DNA of 64,000 bases from Oasisia sp. SBJ-2009. Its lineage: Eukaryota > Annelida > Polychaeta > Sabellida > Siboglinidae. The translations under genes were made by a program, and so were the position numbers. Positions 1 to 11,640 of this stretch are shown here, piece after piece. Location of the stretch: positions 3,419,690 through 3,483,689 of the forward strand of contig OZ024855.1 of the NCBI GenBank assembly GCA_964017155.1, read 5' to 3'. The notes below the pieces were generated by a model. That model worked only from the letters and a program-made list of their open reading frames with translations. It ran no database searches and was not told the origin of the DNA. Position 1 is the stretch's first letter. Every line of letters starts with the position of its first letter.

Positions 1-167
1 AACCACACCTGAAAGATGTCAAGCTTTCATATAGAGGTCTACACAGAGGTCTATCACAAAACAATGACAACTCTAACTTGATGCGGGAGTGAGCCAGTTT
101 TAAGCCAATTCATCGGTCTTGAACCTGTCAAGTTTTTAACCCATGACCTCTGACCCAGGTTCCTCAC

Positions 168-2693
168 CCTCTTCTTCCTGTCTGAGCTCTGTTCCCGCTC
201 CTTCTTTCCTCCACTTGGCACCGGTGCATCGTCTCCCTTCAGTAACTTCTTCACATACTCCTCATTGTTCACCTGTTTGGACAGAAAGGCACGGTCACAC
301 AAGTTCACAGCAGTTGCAGCTAGGACTTTCAAAATAACATGATTTTACTTTTAGTGTCCAACACCACTGCTCTGGAGCAGATATTTTGCCACAGTTGGCT
401 GTGTGTTGGTGTATGACATACTGTATACATCCAGTGGAATCTATCAATGGTGTCAGTCCTGGCTGTCAATTACCGTCAGAGGTATACAAATATGGAACAG
501 TCTAGCAAGTGAAATAACACAGTTACCAAGTTTGTCTTACTAGTCTCTGTTACTTTCTTCGTATTTCGTATTTTTGAATAGTTATCACAATGCTAAACAA
601 ATAATTACTGTTACTGTTACTTTGTATTTTATCTTGTAAATCTTACTACAGTTACTATGTTTTAGTTTGAAAAGGGCTTAGCGCCTTACAAGTCACATGA
701 CTTCTGCTATGTTCCTTCTATAGCAGCAGCAACTCACCAATCACGACATTGTATTATATTGTATTATCTTTCTCATAATATCTTGTACTAAGCGATTCTA
801 TTATCATGCTGTTGTTGTTGTTGTTGAATAAACTTTCATTCCTACCTTCTTGTTGATGGCTGTGGCGAGGGCCTGCAGGAACTCATTGGTCTTGTCTGGT
901 TCGTGGCCCGCCACGATCTTTGTTGGTTTCACAGCAAGTGATGTGCCATTTACTAAAACTATGAAAACAAACATTCTGTATTTAACATCATAGCTTGAAC
1001 TACAAAATTATATGCAATTATAAATGAAACAACTGATCTTTCTCTATGTTAGGATATTGTTTGTTATTACTGTTATTATTGTTTGTTATTATTGTTATTA
1101 CGCAAGACTGCAGATTGTGCAGAACAGGTTATGCATAAACAGTGTTATTCAACCCATAAATAACAATATACAGTAAGTTAATTGCAGAATATTAATTGAT
1201 GGGATCTTAGTTATTATAATATGCTTCTTCTTCTTCTGCATGGGTATCCTCGACAATGCTATTAAGGAACACACACACGCAGGTCAATGCAAATCAACTC
1301 TGGAATTAATTATGAATGACGCTTACCCACAAAGTCTATTGCCTTCTTCAGGAATGCAATCTTACTATCTTTGTCCTAGAAAATACAACAGGATTACATA
1401 AATTATAATACTGATTTATTAATGAAATAAGCAACAGTTAACATAAATAATGTAAACACATAAAGCTTGTAGCATTTTCATAGTTTTTCCTAATTACCTA
1501 ATTTAGTTGCATTGCAAAGCCATGTAAGACTTAATTAAGACATTTGATGTATTCATTTAAGATATCAAATTTTACACCATGTGTTACAATTATCTGTCCA
1601 AATTAATTAAACAGCACATTATAACTTTCAAATGCCATGTATATATAAAACATGGTTTAGTTACCTTGACATTTTCTGAAACCATTTCTTGCTCTGTGAA
1701 TAGCCCCTTCATGAAGCCACTTTGTCGTATTGTCTGAATAAAACACAAATGTCACAAAAGTTAAGAGAAAACAAAACACAGCTACATTAGTAATTAGAAA
1801 TGTGTTATATAATAAAACAGTGACATCATGCAGACTGGTTTATTTCCAGTTATCTTTTTCTAGTGCCAAAGTTAATTTTAGACAGGTAAAAAAATGCTGT
1901 TGATGACGGGTGAAATTTTGATTAGAATGAAACTTTATAACTAAGCACTTTTGGACTGAATTATGTACGTACACAAACACACATATTTAATGATCTATTG
2001 GGACATTTTGGAATGGTAAACAGTTTATTCTGGCCTGGTCACTGACTCACTGGTGCGAAAAGTGATGAAGCATGCTTAAGCATGGCAGTTCAATGCTATC
2101 AAGATGAGCAACATAAACACAAGGATGATTTTCTGTAGCATCAACTAAAATCTAGCAAATGCTTTTTAGCTCAGAGCCGTCGTCTAAAAACCTGCTGTGA
2201 CTTGCTGCACACATGTTGAACTAGCTCTATTGATAATTGAGTGTTGTTCTACTGGCTACTACCGTAGCTTAGCTTATGCCTAGTCCAAGTCCTTTATTGC
2301 TATTAAGAACTTGAAAGTTTCGACAATTTTTAAAACGACAGTTACACAATATGTTGATTAAAAGCCAAGTAATTAGATCATTAGTATTACGCCGTTCTGC
2401 TATCAGTATCATTTCTGAAACCAGTCCAAGACTGCCGGTCTTAGACTCGGTAATCGTCCGTTTGCTGTCAGGTGAGTGACACATTACGTCAAATATAAAT
2501 TCGGTGACAGGCTATTAAAACAACATACAATCTCCACATTACTTACGGTTGTGATAATATCATGTAAAAATCTAAACGGCGGCTTCGACAAGAGTTTCTC
2601 TGTGAGTGGGGGCTTTTTGATTATTTTGCCCAGCGTGTCTTGGGTTTTCTTCATAATCTTCGGATCCAATCTCCCGTTCGCTTTTTCGCCCAT
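168..2693 (-). CDS. TRAF3IP1: TRAF3IP1/IFT54 (MIP-T3), N-terminal part; gene runs off the left edge
   Basis: Five coding exons on the minus strand, in order: 2547-2693, 1665-1733, 1327-1375, 846-958, 168-272. All have GT/AG borders and consistent phase, giving 161 residues that read on past the window edge. The start at 2693 opens with [18 protein letters not shown], then the family hallmark [20 protein letters not shown]. Exon 2 gives [11 protein letters not shown], exon 3 [12 protein letters not shown], exon 4 [20 protein letters not shown] and exon 5 the start of the charged middle region ([10 protein letters not shown]). These match the N-terminal calponin-homology-like, tubulin-binding domain of IFT54. 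From family knowledge, IFT54 is an IFT-B subunit of the ciliary transport train that binds microtubules. The C-terminal coiled coil, which contacts IFT20, must lie left of the window. Very confident in identity; the initiating ATG is inferred from family length. Confidence 0.95.
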
Positions 2694-5100
2694 GGTCGTG
2701 GTCTATGCTCTGATCTACCAAATTACAAATTTAACTGTCTTTTTCACGATGTCTATATTTAATTAAATACATTTATTCCGACGGTTTTGAACGCGAACCA
2801 ATATTTCTATGATTTTGTTTTCGTTCGTCTACTCGGAATTTAATCCCACAGTTCCCGTCGAAGCATGCGTATTATGACATTTCCGGCTGCTCCAGCCAGA
2901 GACGGCGTGACAGTTGCCAAGGACAACCATAAATCATTACACAGCCTGGGCACAGCATGTGTGTACTGTGTGTAGACTGTAGTGTTTACATACTTTTTAT
3001 TACGCGTTGAAAGTTATTATGCCACACGGGTTACCTGCTTGTGGTCAGATATTTCTGTAAGAAAAATTAAAACAAATTGGTTTAATTTTAATATTATTAT
3101 ACATTCATTATATAATTTTATTTTTCTATTACAATTTATTAAAATTGTTGGCCAATGACAATGCCATACTGTTGGTCATCCGACATGTATCCAGGAAAAT
3201 GCCAAATGTGTTTTAAAATGTAGATAAGAGTGCTATAAATCTAAAAATTGGTTTAATATTGGCAAATAAAAATGGACAAAGAAATCACTTGCCAATCTTA
3301 AATTGGCAAATATTCCTATTGGCATACGTTTGCTATTGCTAGGCACTGCTATACAATCCTACCATATAGTGTGAGACTTGCATTATCATACGTTGTGGGT
3401 CATTACCATATTTTTGGAATTGTATTATCATGTATTGCCATATTTTGTGAGTCATTGCAATGTCATATGATATGAGAAATATTGCCACTGCCATGCACTT
3501 CACATATTATGATACATTGCCTACATAGCCATTTTGATGCGCTGTGAATCAGTGTCATTGCTAGCCATTATGAATCATTATCACATATTGCCATACATTG
3601 TAAATGACATTTGCTATTGCCAGAAATTGTGTTGTAATAAATGAAGTTTCCTTGAAGCATAGCATTTTAAATGATCTGTCTATGTAAGCTAATTTCTTAC
3701 AACATAACCAAATCTTAGAGCCATGAACAATATATTCCAAACTGCCTCATATTATTCAGTGCCAAGCTTGCAAGACCCCAGTGCAAATTTAGAGTATAAT
3801 TGTATGTATGCAAGTAGATTGTGTATATTTCTCTAGGTGCCTTTATCACACCTCACACCCCAACCATGTCAGATCAATCTTTGTCATTTAAATTTGACTG
3901 AGAAAGGGAAAACATTTATTTGTTTGAGTCTATGCATCTGATATGTTAATAAAACTATGATTACAAGTTAACTATAGTGTACTGTTAACTATAAGTTTAA
4001 AGGTACCTGTCATTTACTAGACTACCCTTGCTGAAGACTTTAGGTAGTCAGCCAAAGTGATAATACTAGTCTAGTTTACAATGTACATAAAGCCATAAAT
4101 TGTGGCCAACCATTCATTAGTATTTATAGTGATGGTCTCAGCTGGATTACACAAATTTTAATTATCTGTATGCAAGTTGCTTTATGTTCATATTTATGTG
4201 ATGTCAACATCCATACTCCCATAGGCACCATACAGCAACTTACAACATAAACAATCAAAACATTTGCTTAGTCACTATAACTGGTAAAAATTTACATCAC
4301 CATGGTATTATGAAAGTTCTGTGATCAGTTCCACGGTAAGTATATATGGCTACAAATGGTGATCTGGCATTAATGGATGAATTAATTGCGATTAGCACAA
4401 GGCAGCTAATTATGGTGCCATATGTGGTTGCATGATAACTTGCAGTTGAGCAGCTAGTTGATCACAAAATCAAGTAATGCATCTGGAGTTCTTCAGTCAT
4501 GATGCCACGTCACACTCCACTTTCTGCAGTTGGTGCTTTCTATTGTTGTGCAAACACACACACGCACATGCACACACACATGCACACACACAACACAAAC
4601 ACACACACGTTTTCCGTCTCCACTTTGGAGACATTCATATACGGCCAGTACAACACAAAGCATGGGCTATTTTCTTCATATTTGGAGCATAGTGTGTATT
4701 CTCTTCTCATTAAGTGGTCTCTTCTTAATATGAAGTCTCTTTTCATTATTGTGGTCTCTTCTTATTATGTACTCTCTCCTTATTACTGGGTTACTTGCAG
4801 TTTCTTTTCAAGATCATTTGTTTGTATTTTTTTCTTAAAAAAAACAAATATTGTAATGACAATCCTTGAAAGTGTATTTTTTTTACAAAAAATTACCTAA
4901 TAGAAACAAGTTTTATCAATGAATATTTCAATGACGAAATCAAAGATTTCGTCAAAACATTCAAACACAATATTTTCAGAGAGAAAAATGATATCATCAC
5001 GTTGAGCTGGCTAAAAGCAAATTACTTCTTTTTTTGTCATGGGCATATATATATATATATATATATAATGATAATAAGAACACTGCAAACACCTTTGGTT
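2694..5100. other. Intergenic stretch between IFT54 5' end and NDUFA8 3' end
   Basis: No coding exon was recognised. Bases just above 2693 should hold the IFT54 promoter; no TATA box is evident. From about 3160 to 3640 the sequence is a degenerate array of short TTGCCATA/CATTG-type words without a fixed period. CA-rich microsatellite lies at about 4551-4612. Pyrimidine-rich imperfect repeats of the type TCTCTTCTTATTA occupy about 4690-4800, and a (TA)n run is at about 5046-5067. A 10-bp perfect hairpin (TGACGAAATC/GATTTCGTCA, 3-base loop) is at 4932-4954. The short reading frames across the CA repeat are low-complexity artefacts. Confidence 0.6.
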
Positions 5101-5114
5101 ATATCCAGTTGTTT

Positions 5115-5120
5115 TTTATT
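5115..5120 (-). terminator. Candidate polyadenylation signal of NDUFA8
   Basis: TTTATT on the plus strand, AATAAA on the minus strand, about 200 bases downstream of the NDUFA8 stop codon. Position and consensus fit; cleavage site not determined. Confidence 0.5.
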
Positions 5121-5322
5121 TACATAAAGCAGATACTTTGGCAGCACTGGTGTCAATTCAACCATGTCGTGCATGACAGTTGCACTAACTCCACACGTTA
5201 AGTAGCTGTTCTATGAACAGAATGTTTTGTGACCGTCCACACATGTTCCAAACATCTTGCAAAGTTTAACAATGATTCCATCTGGATGCTGACTCCATGT
5301 ACCTAAGTGCTACGACCAGTTC

Positions 5323-8300
5323 TCACGGGTAGAATATGAAGCGACTGCCTTGTTTTGCAGATTCGGGCACTGGAACATCTTCGACCCTCGGGGGGTCAGG
5401 GGTCGGTTCGGGCAGGGGAATATCCCGCTTGGGCTTCAGACGCTTTGTGTCGTGAACGCGCACTTTTGAGAAGTGGCCGAGTTCAGGTTTTTCTATTCCG
5501 AGCTTCTCAAAGACACATTTGTCAAAGATACCTCGAGTCTTGCGACACCTGGAAACAAAAACATGGTTACTGTTGATAAGCATGTTTGTGGGAACATGGT
5601 GGGTGCAGCCACCCATAGAATTTTTCTGAGGGACAAACATGTGGTTCTGTACCCCAGTAGATCTGAGCCTTGAGGAGAATCAAGGGGGTTGCAAGCCAAG
5701 GTGTTTTAGAGCCTTACGCTATTTGTGGGCATGAAAAGTTGGTGCAATTGACGGTTTCCAGAGCTTAAAAAATGTTGAATGTCATCATGACATTTTTTTT
5801 AAATTGCACAGAATCTGATGTTGTGACCTAAATTATGTGGGGCTCAAGCAATATTAAATTTTCTACCACACTAATGCTGACAAGATTATATTTTTTGGTA
5901 AAAGTGGTCATCTGTTCCATGGTGTGGAATCATTTTAAATGGTTTGCTAATAGGAATTTTAATTGAAATGCTTTTCTTTACTTTGGGGATGTATGTATAT
6001 TGTTGACAGTTGGGATCATACATGTATACAATTATAATGCTACAAACACGCAATGCTTTTTATACACAAGAATAAGTGAAACAATTTAAATCACTGCTTT
6101 CTCGGGTTGCTACACACACTAATTCTTGTGTTACAATGAGACTCCTTACTCCTTGAAGTGCATGTCCCAGCGTGCGTGGTCCAGGCAGGTCCAGTAGGAC
6201 GCAAACTCCTCAGCACAAGTGTTCTTCAACTTCTGGAAGAACTCTACACCGCATCTTGTCACCTCCTTGCCCTCGTTGAGACACTTGCGAGGGTCTTTCT
6301 CTTCTGCCATACACAGCATGAACTCCTGCAAAACAACACCATTACATGAACACACAGCAGGAACTCCTGCAAAACAACACCAGTAGATCGGCACACATCA
6401 TGAACTCTTGCGAAACAACACGTTTAGATTAACACACTGGATGAACTCCTGCAAATCAACACCATTAGATGAACACACTGGGTGAACTCCTGCAAATCAA
6501 CAGTAGATAAACACACAGCATGAACTCCTGCCAAACAACACCAGTAGATGAACCCACAGCATTAACACCTGCTGAACAACATCACTTGTTCACAATAAAA
6601 GTCAAGGCTTTATGCAGGATAATTCTTTTGCCAGTCACACATTTTTGGTGGACATGTGGACATCAACTGCTAAGCCAGTTTACAAACTTTAAATATGTTT
6701 TTGACATGAAATGAACTACAAGCACACACATGACACCACTTACACTAATGTCTAGGGCATATCTCAGATCTATCCATCCATATTTCTACCTGTCCAAAAT
6801 ATGTTTTACTCATTCAAATGACGGGTGGATGGGTCTCTGCATAAAGCTATGACACAAGTTACACAACATGAACTTGTGCCAAACAACATAAATAGTTCAC
6901 AATACTACATGAACTCTGGCCAACCAACACCAACAGTTCACAACACAGCAGGGAATGAACTGCTGCCAATCAACAACATCAACTATTTCTAACCATGGTT
7001 ACAATTTAACCTTTAGAAAATTACTATTAGTGTGGACCATTACCTTCCAAAGTCAAGGAACCCACCAGAAAAACTGGGAACCAAGACAAATTGCATGAAA
7101 AAAACAAATAGTAGTAACGCTGTAACATTAGCATGTTACACAATAGGAACAAGTCAGTAAAATATAGAACTGTTGTAATAATAAATGTGTATATGCTATA
7201 TCAGTGCATTCTCCTCAGTCAGATTTCATGAATTTTCTGAAAGCCTTGTCTTGCTGTAAACCTTGACAGGTGCCTGCATAGTTTATGTTGACAGCATCAG
7301 TTAGACATCTCTGCACTGAGCATGTCATGGGCACAATAACCTAGTCACATCAATACTTTAATACCTGGACTCCATTATGTGGACAAGCACTAATATCACT
7401 TTCTACTCAACAGTGGCATGTAACTCATGATGTAAGCATGAATCTTTGATTGTGACACGGTTATGTGAGGTTTGATTACATCAGTGACTGAGTCAAATTA
7501 CTTTTGTGTCAATTTAAAGTGACTGCAGTTTCATGCAGTAATGGTCAAATTAAAGTAACCATCGACTTTGCAGCGAGAGTTCTGTGAAGATTACAAGGAC
7601 ACATTTAACCACATAGATCTCTCTTATTGATGGTGCTATGTCATGTGACTGCCATCAACATGATCATGTGACAACTGAGAGCCATTCACACTGATCATAA
7701 AGAGTGTGATGGCCTGAAACTCAGTCAAGCACCAAACTGCAACCATAACTTCTACACACCCTTTAAACTACCTGGTATTGTAAAAAATTATATTATGCAA
7801 AGTGGTAAATGAAGATCAGGAGACGGTTTCATTAACACAATGAGCTCATCAAGAAACATTCATAATTAGTTCATTACACAGACTATGTTATATATCTTTT
7901 TTTCAAAATGCAAAGTACCTTTGCATATTACTATGACATACTAGCAAAACTATCCTAGTGGCACATATTGGAATTGACAGTTTTGAATACATAGCAAGGC
8001 TGGGGTCAATTCAAAAATAATTGGAATTGATCAATTGGAATTGATCAAACATCCGAAAAAAATCATTTGTATACAGATCTACTGATGTATGAAATAGTCT
8101 GCTACAGTCTGTGGTAGTTGCTCTATCAGTCCAATCATTTGAAGGTAAACTTGATAAACTATGGAAAAATCATTCTATAAAAAAATTATTTTACTGCACC
8201 ACCTATGGACTGTGTCACCTTTAGACGCATGCGCACAGTCCCATAACAATGCTCAAAACAGAGCTGGCACAAGAGGCAGGAATGCCTAATACGAGACAGA

Positions 8301-11300
8301 AAACGACCTGTAAGAATTCAATTCCGGAATTGGAGCGGGAATTGGAATTAAAACATTTTGAACAAAATGAATTTAAATATTTGTAATTGAAAGATTTTGA
8401 ATTGTATTGGAATTAAATAAAAAGGAATTGAGGATCTGATATTTTTGTGGTGCTACAAAGGGTATTTTAGAGACAGTTTGGAGTATTGTTTTGTAGGCAA
8501 CATTTGGTGTTTAATGACCAAGATAATTTGGACAAGGAAGCTGCTGGTCAAACATTACCCAGCAATTATTCAGTGGATGAAACTGATGAATGTGAAGTCA
8601 ATTAGGCTTGTCCTACTGCTTTGTGTGAATGAGTGCTAACTTGGGACGGTGTTGAGTATTATAACAAAACGTTCGGATGATCTGAGGGTCCTGTGGATAT
8701 CGGACACATGTAGCAGATTAACTGAGTAGGCCGGTTGTTGAATAGAAAGGATATGGTACATAACAAAGACATTTTTTATTTAATTCGATTTACACTACAG
8801 AGAACATACTAAAAACCAGAAATGCTACTGCTGAAATTGCCTAGATAACATTAACAGTCCACCTTCCCAGTGTCACATGCTAAGAAAATAATTATTAGGG
8901 CTACCCATGTACTATAGGAGTGAAGCCAGGATGTCTCCAAACAGTCCAAAGTGTAACCAGTTAAAGTACAAAGCTTACCAGTGCAAACATAAGCCCAATG
9001 AAGACTGACAACACTTGTAGGTTATAACCAGAATGTGACAACCAAATGTTAGAAAACCATGTAATTATATTTTACCCAGCCAATACTACCCAGTAGCCAC
9101 TCAGTGGTTTTATATGTTCTTCCTAGCTACTCAATTAGTTTGCAACAGCTTGCCTGTATTGATATTTAAACACTGGTTGATGCATTGAAATAGTTTGATT
9201 TAATTGTTTGTCTTATTTCTGCATGCTTCATTACGCTACGTGTCAGTGAGTCAAAAGTCTAAACCATATTAATGTGTTGATCTAGTGTTTCAAAACAATT
9301 ACTGTTAAATAGGTGATGCTGGAACAAGAGCAGACACAGTAGAAGTCAGACATTTCAATTATGCAGTGAATCCAGCAATGCCTGCATTAAAATGTCACTG
9401 AATGAATTCTTTTGGTTTTGGTGGTTACGTGTGTGTGACTGTGTTATATAATTATATAACTACATCAAAAAATAACACGCTGTATCCCTCCGCTGCTTGC
9501 ACATTAATCGTATAATTAATTTTATGGGTAACTTTTGTCATGTGATTTGGAGCTGGAATTGAATGATTATAGATAGAATTGGAAAAAATGAATTGCTAGA
9601 AATTTAATGAAATGCAAGTGAAAGAAATTGAATTGGAATTGAATAAAATGAATTGCAATGTATTGGAATAGAAAGAATGGAATTTACCCCAGCCCTGATG
9701 TTATAGTACCTTGATAAGGAGCAAAATGTATTGTAAAAAAAAAAATATCTGGATTACCAATATGAACTCGTAAGAATATCTGCAATCTAGACCTAAGCCA
9801 TCACAGTTTGTATGAGTGGTTTCTTTCCTGGAAGCCTTGTGGAAGACTTAATTTCAAGGTATAATTATACTTTTGACGCATTTGTTTAATTTATGAATTT
9901 ATATTGGTTTGGCAGCATTTGCATCTAAAATTAACATTTAATTTGTTTACTTTAAACATTGGGATATTACCTGGTTTTGCATAATATATACACATATTTT
10001 ATACAATTACATCTTGATCCATGTTGGGGTTTTGCAATTTGCATTATATACACATATTTCACAATTACAACTTTCAAGATCCATTACATTTCCCGATAGA
10101 TGGATTCTCTTTCACATCAAAGCAGTAAATATTTCATTAAGATAGTATCAGTACCAAAACAGTTCAATGTAATAAAATTTGAACTTTAAAAAATATTTAT
10201 GATGCAAGACTGCATATTTGTGTAGGAAGTCTAACACGTGTAAATATAGAATAACTAAAGAAGCTGGAAATGTATATTCTACACACACAACAGACATTTC
10301 TTGGGGTTGGGTTTCTGACAGTCTTTTATGACACTGTCAGAAACTAGTGACCCTTCACATCTGTCAATCATCCCCAGTTTCCTCACAAGCCATGTATCAA
10401 AACTACCCCTATAGTCACACTATACAAGTATAGCAACAGACTTTCCCAGGCACTACTGTGCCAGCCGTTATATTCATGTATGACTGTATGTTTCAATGTC
10501 TGGCTCTCTGCACATCACTGCCACAAATGCCACTGTATCAACTCAACCCAACTGAAATGATGAACCAATTGAAATGGCAGACATTAGAACACCGCAGACA
10601 CACAGCTAGACTCACTATGATGTACAAAATCCAACACAACTTAGTAGACATCCCTCTCAACAAATACACACAGCCAGTGCGTAGCCACTGTGCCACAGAA
10701 CATCTAGCCGTTGGGCGTAGAGGGCACCCCTTACAACTCAGGATTCAATGCTCCTGACTACAAGCATATAGACTTATAGTGCTCATTCTTCATTTATAAG
10801 CACTATAGAACCCTGGAACAAACTCAGTCCAAACAATAAATGCTCCCTCCACCATAGAGGCTTTCAAACAGTGCCTTGAGCGTAACAGCTCTACACTCTA
10901 CTACAGACCTTAAGGCATAACTCATCGGAACTACTGTTTTTAACATGCACTTTTTAAATATATATTATTACTTATATTTTTTTTATAAACATCACCATTG
11001 TTATTAGTTTTTAATCAGCACTAGAACATGCACACACTATCCACGAAGTCGTCATAATTGACGGTAGTGGATTACCGGAAGAAGAACTGTCGCTGTCAGT
11101 GTCAGTGACACTCAAACTGACAGAGAGCTGAGCCAGGCCCAGGGACGGTTGGGCGTTGCTGACCAGGTCATTTGAGTCTTAATATAATTGGATAATGCAT
11201 AATCCACCTCGAAATCCCTTTGATCTTAATGTGGAGATGTGAGAGTAAAGTATTACTTATTGCCGGTCATAATCTTAGTTATTGACATCTTATCCAGGTA

Positions 11301-11511
11301 TCATTCTAGTCTCGGACAGCCAGGCCCAGGGACGTAGGCCGGCCAGTGGCACCGTGTATGATCGCATTGTTATTGTTTATACCTTGCACTGGAAGTCGCA
11401 GTACTTCCCAAAGTGGTGAGATCCTGCTCTGAGTGGAGCAGCACTCATTTCGATTTCAGGTACCGTCAACTCATCATAGCTAGGCAGCCAGTCGGCGTTT
11501 GTGAACGGCAT
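5323..11511 (-). CDS. NDUFA8: NDUFA8, complex I accessory subunit with twin CHCH motifs
   Basis: Three minus-strand exons, 11383-11511, 6150-6325 and 5323-5548, join in phase to 531 nt (176 residues plus stop; the human protein has 172). Exon 1 begins MPFTNADWLPSYDELTVPE and ends HHFGKYCDFQCK. Exon 2 starts EFMLCMAEEKDPRKCL and includes CAEEFASYWTC. A Glu codon split between exons 2 and 3 leads to CRKTRGIFDKC, and the C-terminus ends GSRFIFYP. Two CX9C motif pairs are complete, the hallmark of the CHCH fold imported and oxidised in the intermembrane space by the MIA40 pathway. Known role: accessory subunit on the intermembrane-space side of NADH:ubiquinone oxidoreductase. Intron 1 (~5 kb) is packed with repeats, including an array that copies this gene's own exon-2 acceptor. 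Head-to-head with MRPL22. The start is fixed by the conserved MP..; no mitochondrial presequence is expected for this family. Confidence 0.96.
5549..6149 (-). other. NDUFA8 intron 2
   Basis: 601-base intron with donor GTAAGG (minus strand, at 6149) and acceptor TTTCCAG before 5548. Apart from AT-rich runs nothing else is recognisable; short frames here are chance read-through from exon 3. Confidence 0.8.
6326..6590 (-). repeat. Tandem array of NDUFA8 exon-2 acceptor copies (about 41-bp unit)
   Basis: Read on the minus strand, the unit is a short pyrimidine/GT tract, TTTGCAG, then GAGTTCATGCTGTGT, then TTCATCTACTGGTG. The part after TTTGCAG equals the first 15 bases of NDUFA8 exon 2, so each unit copies the 3' splice site plus the exon start. 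About six diverged copies lie directly upstream of the true acceptor at 6326-6328. Several keep an intact CAG; the one near 6402-6411 has CAA instead. Copies differ by substitutions and small indels, so the array is not very recent. Using the nearest decoy would shift the exon-2 frame. Confidence 0.85.
6607..6847. mobile_element. MITE with GCTTTATGCAG terminal inverted repeats, copy 1
   Basis: 241 bp bounded by a perfect 11-bp inverted repeat (GCTTTATGCAG / CTGCATAAAGC). A second full copy is at 45951-46221 with the same internal landmarks: CCAGTCACA, GGTGGACA, GCCAGTTTACAAACTTTAAAT, the CCATATTTCTACC block and GGTGGATGGGTCTCTG. It carries no coding capacity. It sits inside the NDUFA8 acceptor array and separates the main array from degenerate units at 6855-6985. 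Confidence 0.8.
6855..6985 (-). repeat. Degenerate outlying units of the NDUFA8 acceptor array
   Basis: Three to four worn copies containing ACATGAACT.TG.CAA.CAACA and AGTTCACAA, which correspond on the minus strand to TTG(C)AG/GAGTTCATG-like units. They lie on the far side of the 241-bp MITE, which suggests the array was once continuous and was split by the insertion. Confidence 0.55.
6986..7994. other. NDUFA8 intron 1, unassigned part
   Basis: About 1 kb of AT-rich intronic sequence. No exon, RNA gene or recognisable transposon end was seen. Confidence 0.5.
7995..9697. mobile_element. Non-autonomous TIR element rich in GGAATTGAATT words
   Basis: The left end reads CAAGGCTGGGGTCAATTC and the right end GAATTTACCCCAGCCCTG, an imperfect inverted repeat of the hAT-like CAGGGCTGGGG type. 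Both subterminal regions are dense in GAATTG/CAATTC words (about 8010-8060, 8310-8430, 9540-9680). No transposase frame is present. No clean 8-bp target duplication was found in the flanks, so the boundaries or age are uncertain. It lies in NDUFA8 intron 1. Confidence 0.55.
10458..10915 (+). mobile_element. LINE fragment (CR1/Jockey-like reverse transcriptase C-terminus)
   Basis: The plus-strand frame encodes LKWQTLEHRRHTARLTMMYK, then IQHNLVDIPLNKY and VGRRGHPLQL. Beyond a frame break come remnants resembling TI.PWNKLSP and IEAFKQCL. This is the typical end of CR1/Jockey-group LINE proteins (W.TL..RR...RL.M.YKI.H.LVDIP, then RGHP..L, then WN.L). The 5' end is truncated and the frame broken, so it is a dead copy. 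It lies antisense within NDUFA8 intron 1. Confidence 0.75.
10916..11382. other. NDUFA8 intron 1, first 470 bases
   Basis: Possibly includes the 3' tail of the adjacent LINE. No exon recognised. A donor GTATAA (minus strand) lies at 11377-11382, directly after NDUFA8 exon 1. Confidence 0.5.
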
Positions 11512-11640
11512 CTTGCTCGCTCTTACCGACCTTCACACAGGAAACTCGTACCCTTACAGATGCGCGCGCCGCCTATGCATGCAGCGTTGCAGTTATGACG
11601 GGCCACTAAATTCGCTCTGTATAGAATATAGGGTAAATAA
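11512..11640. promoter_or_regulatory. Putative bidirectional promoter of NDUFA8 and MRPL22
   Basis: NDUFA8 starts at 11511 on the minus strand, and the nearest plausible MRPL22 start is at 11560 on the plus strand. The interval is locally richer in G+C and CpG than its surroundings, with TGCGCGCGCC at 11561-11570 (resembling part of an NRF-1 site) and no TATA box. Shared CpG promoters are common for nuclear genes of mitochondrial proteins. Transcription starts are not visible in sequence; this is inference from gene arrangement. Confidence 0.5.
11560..11591 (+). CDS. MRPL22: Candidate first coding exon of MRPL22
   Basis: ATG at 11560 encodes MRAPPMHAALQ and could end at 11591 in the phase needed for exon 2 (a codon split 2+1). 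The joined leader MRAPPMHAALQPVVCRTW has Arg and no acidic residue, as a mitochondrial presequence should. Against it, the donor GTTATG is weak. An alternative is a noncoding first exon ending at the better GG/GTAAAT site near 11631. Low confidence; a cDNA read would settle it. Confidence 0.3.
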
